Of a DNA stretch of 64,000 bases, positions 7,793-14,972 are shown in pieces. Under the pieces are notes generated by a model. That model saw only the letters and a list, made by a program, of their open reading frames with translations. It did no database searches and was not told where the DNA came from. Position numbers and translations under genes: made by a program. Position 1 is the stretch's first letter. Every line of letters begins with the position of its first letter. Source of the DNA: Candidatus Poribacteria bacterium (GTDB taxonomy: Bacteria; Poribacteria; WGA-4E; WGA-3G); assembly GCA_022828145.1 (NCBI GenBank), contig JAJEJA010000052.1:1-64000 (forward strand), written 5' to 3'.

Positions 7793-9427
7793 ATGCTAAA
7801 CATCATCAAGATACTCATCAAAGCAGATTGCATTGCATGGTTGAATAGTTACAAATTTAACAAAGAAACTTGGCGCAAAAGTATCCTAAGAGGGATAGGA
7901 TACCTTATTTTCATCGTTGCATTGTCCGTGTTAGGTCTCACCCTTTTCTCACACCTGCAAATAAATGAGGCATCAGCACACCTTGTCTTGAACGTGATTA
8001 ACGGGTTTATGGTGTTTGCAATTATAATAGTCACGAAAGAATTGATGGAAAGTTCTTTAAAAACACTGTATGAGGATCCAGATACACTAATATTACACGC
8101 TGCACCTATACAGTCAATGGCAATCTTCGGATACAAATTCACACAAATTTCAGCTGCCCGTTTAATGACAATGCTCTGTTTTATGGGACCCCCGTGGATT
8201 GCTTACGGTACTGTCTTCAAATTGCCATGGCATTTTTACCTTGTGCTATTCCCTGTCTCAATCTGTCTGCTGATGATTATCGCGAGTTATGTGTCTATCA
8301 GTATGATGGTTATAACCCGCTTCTTTCTGTCTCACGGACTCCTGACAATCATAAAAATAATCGCAACAACCATTGGGGTGTCGGTCGGTTTTCTGCTGTC
8401 TTTTACACTCGTCGCGGGCACAGATGCATTCCCTATAAAACGGATACTGCTTGAATTCGCATCTACACAAAATGAAGGTAATCCAACTAATTGGCTTCCG
8501 CATCAATGGATCGGAGAATTACTATTAAGCTGGACAACAGATTCTACACTATGGGCAAAGTTAAAATGGATACTTTATCTAATCGCTCTAAGTGTGTTCT
8601 CAATAGGTCTAACACTCGTCATTTCTAACGCAATCTACCAACGCGGATGGGAAAACACAAGACAATTAAAAACGAAACGTAATCAAGTCCGAACAGGTGG
8701 AAACGTCAAACCCTCAAAACTAAACGGATTAGTCGTCTCATTCGGACGGGGAAAAGTCCAATCCCTAATGCTAAAAGATCTATTAATCTTTATTAAACAT
8801 AGTGGACGTGTTATAGTAATTGTAATGCTCACAATTTTTTTAGTCGTCCATATCGGTTTTTTATTGTATGGGGGATTTGGGGATGACAATGCAGCTGAAA
8901 TACTCATAATTCAGGTAATACTTTACAGCCTACTGATAACATTCGGCATCAGCTGCAATGGACTACGTGATGAAGCAAAAACATGGTGGATGCTAAAGTC
9001 AGCACCTGTTACTCCCAGATTAATATTCACGAGTAAATTTATGACCACTTTTTTATGTGCATTAATATATGCTGAATTCTGGTTAGTCATCTCTGTTTTC
9101 CTGCTACAGATACCGACAAATAATTGGGTGTTGATATTACTCACACCGTTTATAACGCTACCAGTCGGTTGTGCAGTAAATACAATGATTGGGACACTAC
9201 CTTGGATGGCGGAACTCACAAATCAACCAAACCCTTTTTTACGTGTATTAACCTTTACCCTAACATTTTTTCTCAACATTGTATTCGTTATTGTACCAAC
9301 GATAGTATTGTACACATTAGGTCTAATTGTGTATATACCGACGATTGTCTTCCTCACAATCGTTTTCTTTATATGCTATAGATGGGGCGTTAAAAACCTT
9401 CGTAAACTATTAGCTGCGCAAGTGTGA
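7793..9427 (+). CDS. ABC transporter permease, large integral membrane subunit
   Basis: About 544 residues with roughly ten to twelve hydrophobic segments, starting after a cytosolic MLNIIKILIKADCIAW. The layout resembles the putative ABC exporter family of large permeases (Pfam ABC_tran_2 style). A charged loop near 290-320 divides two membrane halves. The start is put at the ATG at 7793; a GTG six codons earlier lies inside a hairpin. It follows the ATPase by 93 bases and is its likely partner. The substrate is unknown. No ribosome-binding site is strong here, consistent with readthrough from the ATPase. Confidence 0.8.
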   Translation: MLNIIKILIKADCIAWLNSYKFNKETWRKSILRGIGYLIFIVALSVLGLTLFSHLQINEASAHLVLNVINGFMVFAIIIVTKELMESSLKTLYEDPDTLILHAAPIQSMAIFGYKFTQISAARLMTMLCFMGPPWIAYGTVFKLPWHFYLVLFPVSICLLMIIASYVSISMMVITRFFLSHGLLTIIKIIATTIGVSVGFLLSFTLVAGTDAFPIKRILLEFASTQNEGNPTNWLPHQWIGELLLSWTTDSTLWAKLKWILYLIALSVFSIGLTLVISNAIYQRGWENTRQLKTKRNQVRTGGNVKPSKLNGLVVSFGRGKVQSLMLKDLLIFIKHSGRVIVIVMLTIFLVVHIGFLLYGGFGDDNAAEILIIQVILYSLLITFGISCNGLRDEAKTWWMLKSAPVTPRLIFTSKFMTTFLCALIYAEFWLVISVFLLQIPTNNWVLILLTPFITLPVGCAVNTMIGTLPWMAELTNQPNPFLRVLTFTLTFFLNIVFVIVPTIVLYTLGLIVYIPTIVFLTIVFFICYRWGVKNLRKLLAAQV

Positions 9428-9435
9428 GGGAGCCT

Positions 9436-9583
9436 TATAGTAAATTATGTAAATAAGTTTACATATATTCTGTAGGATCGATCTCCGAATCGCGACGCAA
9501 CCCCTAATAGTCGGGAATCGGCCAGTTTTATATAGTTGGCCTCCTACAACTCAGATGTAAAGTTAATTGTAGAATCCACTATA
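9436..9583. repeat. MITE-like element family 1, short copy
   Basis: This is the inverted, near-identical counterpart of the element at 2669-2882, without its internal duplication. The ends TATAGTAAATTATGTAAA and, on the opposite strand, TATAGTGGATTCTACAAT form imperfect inverted repeats flanked by TA. One 29-base hairpin repeat lies at 9468-9496. The right end stops 12 bases before the carbonic anhydrase start, so the element borders that gene's ribosome-binding site. Confidence 0.75.
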
Positions 9584-9595
9584 AAGGAAAAACCC

Positions 9596-10111
9596 ATGTT
9601 AATTTCTTATGAAGGAATAGAACCGAAAATACACAACACAGTATTCGTTGCACCCGGAGCAATGATAATCGGAGATGTAACGATTGGGGCAGAATCAAGC
9701 GTCTGGTTCAATACTGTGTTACGTGGTGACTTGGAACCCATCCGAATTGGGTGTCGTACAAACATTCAGGACGGCACAGTAATACACATGGACAAAGACA
9801 TGCCTTGCCTAATTGGAGACGATGTTACTGTTGGACATGGCGCAATTCTTCACAGTTGTGCTATAGACAACGAAGCGTTAATCGGAATGGGGGCAATCCT
9901 ACTGACAGGATCTAAAATCGGTGAACGGGCAATAATTGCTGCAGGAACGCTTGTGCTTGAAGGGCAAGAAATACCGGCCGGAACTATTGCAATGGGTGTT
10001 CCAGCAAAAGTTCGAAGAGAAATTACAGAAGAAGAACGCATACGCGTTCAACAAGGGAAAGACGATTATGTACAACGGGGTAAACTCATGAAAGAAAGCA
10101 TAAAAACATAA
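9596..10111 (+). CDS. Gamma-class carbonic anhydrase-like protein
   Basis: A 171-residue left-handed beta-helix protein of the gamma carbonic anhydrase / YrdA family. Motifs are VFVAPGAMIIGDVTIG, SSVWFNTVLRGD, IGCRTNIQDGTVIH and VTVGHGAILHSC, which carry the three zinc-ligand His residues of the family, then GMGAILL. The ATG is preceded by AAAGG. Many members are trimeric zinc or iron enzymes, but not all have proven carbonic anhydrase activity. An upstream in-frame start would lie within the repeat element and would add residues that the family lacks. Confidence 0.88.
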   Translation: MLISYEGIEPKIHNTVFVAPGAMIIGDVTIGAESSVWFNTVLRGDLEPIRIGCRTNIQDGTVIHMDKDMPCLIGDDVTVGHGAILHSCAIDNEALIGMGAILLTGSKIGERAIIAAGTLVLEGQEIPAGTIAMGVPAKVRREITEEERIRVQQGKDDYVQRGKLMKESIKT

Positions 10112-10157
10112 ATACAAAAGTTCTACACAACGCGTCTCATAGATACCACAAGCCTCT

Positions 10158-10179
10158 TATCCTGAAAATCCCGGTTCAG
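10158..10179. repeat. Short repeat related to the 32145-32322 palindrome
   Basis: The string TTATCCTGAAAATCCCGGTTCAG resembles the arm of the large inverted repeat at 32145-32322 (ATCCTGCAAATCCTGGTTCAG). Only one arm is present here. It ends just before the promoter at 10181. Confidence 0.45.
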
Positions 10180-10180
10180 A

Positions 10181-10209
10181 TTGACAACAAAAACAATATG
10201 GTATAAAAT
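10181..10209 (+). promoter_or_regulatory. Sigma70-type promoter for the Gfo/Idh/MocA gene
   Basis: TTGACA at 10181-10186 and TAAAAT at 10204-10209 are separated by 17 bases. The match to the sigma70 consensus is good at -35 and fair at -10. It would give a leader of about 95 bases before the ATG at 10311. Confidence 0.5.
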
Positions 10210-10310
10210 AGAGTTGGATGAAATTCTAAAAGACAAAAGCAGTAAGTACCCGCATTGAAATACGGGCAGCTGCGAATACAGAATCATGTCATATACAATA
10301 AGGAGTAGAT

Positions 10311-11351
10311 ATGCCAAAACACACATGTTTGATGATTGGTGGCAGCGGTATGGCTGGCGGTTGGATACACAACTTCAGAAGCAATTTCAGCGACCGTGTT
10401 GAGATAATCGGATTAGCTGATGTAAAAACAGAAGTACTTAAAAACCAAGGTGAAGCGTTGGGTTTGAGTTCCTCGCAGCTCTTCACAGATTTCAACGAAG
10501 CCTGCGCATCTGTCAAAGCGGATTTCTGTGGTGTCGCAACACCCCCAAAATTCCATAGTCCCGCTGCTGTCGCTGCAATGGAAAACGGCATGCCTGTCAT
10601 CTGCGAAAAACCTATCGCAGATACATTAGACGCAGCAAAAGCGATGGTTCACACATCACAGAAAACAGGATTACCCTGTGCAATCATACAGAACTATCGC
10701 TACGCAAACAATAAACAGGAAATAGTCCGTATCCGAGATGAAGGTCGGTTAGGAAGATTGCAACATATTGTCGGAAGATATGCATGCGATTACCGTCGTT
10801 ATCTGTCGTGGGGTGTTGACTGGCGACATAATATGGACTTTAGCCTCCTCTTTGAAGCATCGGTACACCATCTCGACATGCTACGATTTCTCTCCGGCGG
10901 TGACTGTGAAACTTTGGTCGGATTCGGTTGGAATCCTGAATGGTCAAGTTTCAAACATTTCTCAAGTGGATACTATCTCATGCGGATGGATAACGGTGTG
11001 CATACTTCTTATGAAGGAAACAGCTCCGCAGCAGGAATTGTCAATTGCTGGAATGGTGAACACTATCGCGCCGAATTTGAGGAAGGTGCTGTTGAAATTG
11101 GAGGCGGGAACCAGATCACAATCCATCGGGTCGGACGTGAAACAGAGGTATATGAAGCTCCCCCTATCAGTCATTACGCACACACATATCTATTTGATGA
11201 ATTTTTAAATTGGTTAGATGGAGGAGAACCCTCAGACACACGAATTGAAGACAATATCAAAAGTTTTGTTCTCGTCATCGCTGCGATGGAAACTACGGTT
11301 GATGGTGAACCCAAACACATAGCGGAATACTTGAGTGACCTGTCCCTCTAA
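10311..11351 (+). CDS. Gfo/Idh/MocA family oxidoreductase, copy 1
   Basis: A 346-residue NAD(P)-dependent oxidoreductase. The Rossmann start is CLMIGGSGMAGGW, followed by IGLADV, the catalytic-lysine motif VICEKPIAD near residue 97, and ASVHHLDMLRFLSG, where the His residues usually complete the active site. Members oxidise or reduce sugars and related polyols in the cytosol. AAGGAG precedes the ATG. A paralogue with 85% identity by eye follows at 11549. The substrate is not known. Related genomes carry many such genes, presumably for degrading varied sugars. Confidence 0.88.
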   Translation: MPKHTCLMIGGSGMAGGWIHNFRSNFSDRVEIIGLADVKTEVLKNQGEALGLSSSQLFTDFNEACASVKADFCGVATPPKFHSPAAVAAMENGMPVICEKPIADTLDAAKAMVHTSQKTGLPCAIIQNYRYANNKQEIVRIRDEGRLGRLQHIVGRYACDYRRYLSWGVDWRHNMDFSLLFEASVHHLDMLRFLSGGDCETLVGFGWNPEWSSFKHFSSGYYLMRMDNGVHTSYEGNSSAAGIVNCWNGEHYRAEFEEGAVEIGGGNQITIHRVGRETEVYEAPPISHYAHTYLFDEFLNWLDGGEPSDTRIEDNIKSFVLVIAAMETTVDGEPKHIAEYLSDLSL

Positions 11352-11397
11352 TCTTGTATTTCTTGTTTTAATTCGAAAGGCAAGGGCATATATGTTA

Positions 11398-11510
11398 TAC
11401 CATTTCTAATTGAAAATGTTGCTTTATTGTAGCACATTCTGTTAGATTGTGCCGTTCCCCGCTTCATTTCTAAACAGTCGGTAATGAGAGAAAAATAAAT
11501 AGAAATGGTA
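11398..11510. repeat. MITE-like element family 3, complete copy
   Basis: The ends TACCATTTCTA and TAGAAATGGTA are inverted repeats flanked by TA. Inside is the stretch TAGCACATTCTGTTAGATTG. An inverted and partly degenerate copy lies at 45804-45910. It fills the space between the two tandem Gfo/Idh/MocA genes and ends shortly before the second gene's ribosome-binding site. Confidence 0.7.
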
Positions 11511-11548
11511 TTAGGTTGAATACCTTTAGGATTCGAAAAGGAGAGAAT

Positions 11549-12589
11549 TTGGCAAAACACACATGTTTGATGATTGGTGGAAGTGGTAAAGCTGGCGGTT
11601 GGATTCGCGAATTCAGAAGTGATTTCAACGACCGTATTGAAATTGTTGGCTTGGCAGATGTAAAGGAAAATGTCCTAAAAGCACAGGGTGAGGCATTAGG
11701 GCTTAGTTCCTCACAACTATTCACAGATTTTAACGAAGCGTGCGCATCAGTTAAGGCAGATTTTTGTGGAATCGCCACCCCACCCCAATTCCACAGTCCC
11801 GCTGCAATTGCGGCGATGGAAAACGGGATGCCCGTTATCTGCGAAAAGCCGATTGCAGATACTTTAGACGCAGCAAAAGCAATGCTACGCACCTCACAAA
11901 ATACAGGGTTACCATGCACTATTATCCAGAACTACCGTTACGCAGATAATAAACAGGAACTGATTCGTATACGTGATGAGAACAGATTAGGACGTTTACA
12001 ACACATTGTCGGAAGATACGCCTGTGATTACCGTAAGCATCTGTCCTGGGGGAAACTCTGGCGGCACGAAATGGATTTCGGACTACTTTTTGAAGCTTCC
12101 GTGCACCATTTGGATATGCTTCGATTCCTCTCTGGTGGGGACTGTGAAACGCTGATCGGATTCGGCTGGAATCCAGAATGGTCAAGTTTTAAACACTATT
12201 CAAGCGGATACTATTTGATGCGAATGGATAACGGAGTTCACACTTCTTATGAAGGGAACAGTTCTGCAGCGGGCATCATCAATTGCTGGAGATCTGAATA
12301 TTATAGGGCAGAATTTGAGCAAGGTACGGTCGAAATCGCAGGTGGAAATCAGATGACTGTCCACCGTGTTGGCGGTGAGAAAGAGGTCTATGAGGCTCCC
12401 GGTATCCGCTATCACGGCCACCTTTATCTGTTTGATGAGTTTTTAAATTGGCTTGAAGGGGGAGAACCTTCAGATACGCGAATTGAAGACAATATCAAAA
12501 GTTTCGCTCTCGTCATCGCTGCAATGGAAACTACGGTTGATGGTGAACCTAAGCATATCGCTGACCTTTTAGGGAATCTGAACCTATAA
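11549..12589 (+). CDS. Gfo/Idh/MocA family oxidoreductase, copy 2
   Basis: A 346-residue paralogue of the preceding gene, with about 53 differences in 346 aligned positions. It keeps the Rossmann motif CLMIGGSGKAGGW, VICEKPIAD and SVHHLDMLRFL. The start is TTG, since it aligns exactly with the first gene's ATG (both continue KHTCLMIGG) and AAAAGGAG lies just upstream; an earlier in-frame TTG has no such site. Tandem duplication is the simple explanation. Divergence is clustered between residues 160 and 310, which may reflect a shift in substrate. Confidence 0.88.
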   Translation: MAKHTCLMIGGSGKAGGWIREFRSDFNDRIEIVGLADVKENVLKAQGEALGLSSSQLFTDFNEACASVKADFCGIATPPQFHSPAAIAAMENGMPVICEKPIADTLDAAKAMLRTSQNTGLPCTIIQNYRYADNKQELIRIRDENRLGRLQHIVGRYACDYRKHLSWGKLWRHEMDFGLLFEASVHHLDMLRFLSGGDCETLIGFGWNPEWSSFKHYSSGYYLMRMDNGVHTSYEGNSSAAGIINCWRSEYYRAEFEQGTVEIAGGNQMTVHRVGGEKEVYEAPGIRYHGHLYLFDEFLNWLEGGEPSDTRIEDNIKSFALVIAAMETTVDGEPKHIADLLGNLNL

Positions 12590-12591
12590 GG

Positions 12592-12645
12592 ACGTGAGTT
12601 TAAAAAATGTAGCGCAAATTTACAAGTTTGCGTCAGATTTCTACA
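12592..12645. repeat. Degenerate family 2 MITE-like remnant
   Basis: The sequence begins ACGTGAGTTTAAAAAATGTAG, which matches the left end of copy A at 6103. A hairpin with GCGCAAATTTACAAGTTTGC follows. No right end is visible. The remnant runs directly up to the ATG of the small gene at 12646. Confidence 0.5.
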
Positions 12646-12945
12646 ATGGACGATCTAAACCAAGAAATTCCGGTTATACTCGACGAAATTCCAGAACATG
12701 AACAGCATGCCCTATTGGAGAAACTGGCAAACTGGATTGTCCGTAGAAATCTGGTCGCACCCGCTATTCTATTCTTAGAAACAGGGAAACCGCTTAACTT
12801 TTTAGGATCACAAATGTTAATCGCATTTAGTCCTTTTGTGCAAGCGTTTTTCAAAGGAGAACAATATCACAAAATCGCTCTCATTCTTGAGAAAGACGAA
12901 AACGTCGAATTGCTTATACAAATGATAGAACAGCGTACAAAATAA
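12646..12945 (+). CDS. Small protein of unknown function
   Basis: A 99-residue acidic-to-neutral protein beginning MDDLNQEIPVILDEIPEHEQ. It appears helical, with a somewhat hydrophobic middle (APAILFLETGKPLNFLGSQMLIAFSPFV) but no clear membrane segment. I do not recognise a family. The ATG is preferred; an in-frame TTG six codons earlier lies in repeat sequence. It ends 28 bases before the E2 gene and may be co-transcribed with it. Confidence 0.55.
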   Translation: MDDLNQEIPVILDEIPEHEQHALLEKLANWIVRRNLVAPAILFLETGKPLNFLGSQMLIAFSPFVQAFFKGEQYHKIALILEKDENVELLIQMIEQRTK

Positions 12946-12973
12946 AATATCAAGAGAGGATAGGAGATACCTA

Positions 12974-14335
12974 ATGCCTATTGAACTCAGAATGCTACAG
13001 ATGGACCAGACAATGACGAAGGGAAAAATCGGAAAATGGCTGGTCAGTGAAGGGGATACCGTAACAGAAGGACAACCACTACTGGAAATTGAGACTGATA
13101 AAGTTGTTCATGAACAGGAGTCGCCCGCTGATGGTATCGTCGCACAACTGTGTGCAGAAGAAGGAAGTAATGTTCCGGTAAATGCATTATTAGCTGTTAT
13201 AGCTGAGCCAGGGGAGAAAGTTGAAAGGGTTGAAGTAAATACAGATACTGTCTCTGAACAACCAAAGACTGATAAGTCAGCAAAACCAACAACGGTGCAA
13301 CAAACACCTAAGAAAACTGTACCTCAAACCCCTTCACAGACGACAGACCGTTTTAAAGTATCGCCCGCAGCACAGCAACTTGCTGATAAACTCAATATCG
13401 ACCTAACCCACGTCAAGCCTTCTGGACCTGGTGGACGAATCCTTGAAAGTGATATACATCGCTACATTGAAACAAGAGGTCCAAGTCCCTCAATATCAAC
13501 CCGTCTCAAAGCATCACCCCTTGCACGCAGATTAGCAAAGGAATTCGGACTTGATCTGACTACAATTGACGGTTCAGGTCCCGAAGGGAGAGTAGTCCGT
13601 GACGATGTGCTACAAGCAAACAAGGAAATCACGACATCCGTTTACCAACCCGAACCTATAATTGAACTTACAGGGATAAGAAAGATCATCGCTGACCGCA
13701 TGACGATGAGCCTGCAAACCAACGCAAGTGTTACACTTCACACCGAAGTTGACGCAACACGGTTAGGTGAACTGCGAACGCTCTTCAATGATGAACTACA
13801 GAAAAGCGATATAAGTATTACCTATACAGACCTAATTGTAAAGATTACTGCAAAGGCATTGCAGGAACATCCACGACTCAACGCAACACTGATAGATGAA
13901 GGAATTCAAATAATAACCGATATAAACGTAGGTGTAGCAGTTGCATTAGAGGACGGTCTCGTCGTCCCTGTCATCAGAAACGCTAATCAGATCGGCTTAG
14001 CAAACATTTCTGAACAAGTAAAAACCTTAGCAGAAAAAGCACGTAACAATCAACTTACACCAGGGGAACTTCAAGGGGGAACCTTCACATTGACAAATCT
14101 CGGCAATTTCGGTGTTGATACGTTCACACCAATAATCAATCCCCCAGAATGTGCTATTCTCGGCGTTGGTCGGATTGTCAAGAAACCTGCAGTCCACAAC
14201 GACGAAATTACAATACGAAGTATGATGACTCTAAGTCTAACCTTTGACCACCGAATCGTAGATGGTGCACCGGCTGCCCACTTTTTACAAACTGTGTCAC
14301 AATATATCAATAACCCGTATCTATTGCTTGTGTAA
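12974..14335 (+). CDS. Dihydrolipoamide acyltransferase (E2) of a 2-oxoacid dehydrogenase complex
   Basis: This is the core E2 subunit (453 residues) that passes acyl groups from lipoyl-lysine to coenzyme A. An N-terminal lipoyl domain carries ETDKVV with the lipoyl Lys at 43. A Pro/Thr/Lys-rich linker leads to two consecutive peripheral-subunit-binding domains, near 127-163 (SPAAQQLADKL) and 182-218 (SPLARRLAKEF). The catalytic domain ends with FDHRIVDG, giving catalytic His426. One binding domain is usual, so two is less common. No E1 or E3 gene is in the window. The dockerin-thioredoxin gene follows 10 bases downstream. Confidence 0.92.
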   Translation: MPIELRMLQMDQTMTKGKIGKWLVSEGDTVTEGQPLLEIETDKVVHEQESPADGIVAQLCAEEGSNVPVNALLAVIAEPGEKVERVEVNTDTVSEQPKTDKSAKPTTVQQTPKKTVPQTPSQTTDRFKVSPAAQQLADKLNIDLTHVKPSGPGGRILESDIHRYIETRGPSPSISTRLKASPLARRLAKEFGLDLTTIDGSGPEGRVVRDDVLQANKEITTSVYQPEPIIELTGIRKIIADRMTMSLQTNASVTLHTEVDATRLGELRTLFNDELQKSDISITYTDLIVKITAKALQEHPRLNATLIDEGIQIITDINVGVAVALEDGLVVPVIRNANQIGLANISEQVKTLAEKARNNQLTPGELQGGTFTLTNLGNFGVDTFTPIINPPECAILGVGRIVKKPAVHNDEITIRSMMTLSLTFDHRIVDGAPAAHFLQTVSQYINNPYLLLV

Positions 14336-14345
14336 GGAGATACGC

Positions 14346-14972
14346 ATGCGAACAACGATCTCTTTTCTACTTACTTTCCTTCTGTTTTCAGTTGCTGCTG
14401 CACAAGAGACTGACTCTGATGAATTACTTCTATCTGATGTCAATCAAGACGGTATTGTCAATATCCTTGATCTCACTTATGTCGCATCACAGTTTGATGA
14501 AATACCTACTGAAGATCAGCTGTCTAATCCAGACATAAACAGGGATGGTATTGTCAATATCCTTGATCTTACCTTAGTAGCCAGTCATTTTGGTAAATAC
14601 TCTGGGATTCCGATCAGACTAACGGATAAGACATTTGACAACTTAGTTTTAAAAGCAGAGATGCCTATTTTGGTAGAATTCAAATCCGATTACTGAATAT
14701 ACTGTGTATTGATGAGACCAGTTGTGTCTCAAGTAGCATTAACGCATCGCGACGACTTTGCTGTGGCAAAATTGGATGTGAACCTATATCCTAACAAGAC
14801 AGCAGAATATCATATTCGAGCAACACCGACATTCATACTTTTCTATAAGGGTGAGATTGTAACAGCTATGGTAGGAGCAATGACAATCAAGACATTAGTA
14901 GATCGTATCTTTGAGGGTTTAATGTCTGTGATACAACCACCACTCACAGAGGAGCAAACAGACACCGAATAA
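14346..14972 (+). CDS. Candidate selenoprotein: secreted dockerin-thioredoxin with UxxC active site
   Basis: A single frame of 208 codons is interrupted by one TGA at 14694. The first part has a signal peptide (MRTTISFLLTFLLFSVAAAQ) and two dockerin-type repeats near 31-50 and 63-82 (DVNQDGIVNILDL, DINRDGIVNILDL). A thioredoxin fold follows: PILVEFKSDY, then TGA at codon 117, then IYC with Cys120, Pro125, and the cis-Pro motif ATPTF. Aligned to thioredoxin WCGPCxxxxP, the TGA falls exactly on the first active-site Cys and the residues after it fit the family in frame. That favours selenocysteine over decay. No selA, selB, selC or selD lies in the window. An automatic caller would split it into two genes. 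It starts 10 bases after the E2 stop, with AAGGAG upstream. Confidence 0.72.
14713..14731 (+). promoter_or_regulatory. Possible bacterial SECIS stem-loop after the in-frame TGA
   Basis: TGAGAC pairs with GTCTCA around the loop CAGTTGT. The loop begins 22 bases after the TGA, within the 16-37 base range described for bacterial SECIS elements. A G is third in the 7-base loop; if C pairs with the later G and a U bulges, the loop becomes AGTT with G second. The helix is short, so this is suggestive only. Confidence 0.45.

Noticed and set aside
14697-14972. A separate short thioredoxin-like gene starting after the TGA
   Set aside because: It would lack the fold's first strands and the first active-site position, and has no ribosome-binding site; it is in the same frame as the dockerin part, so a readthrough gene explains it better.
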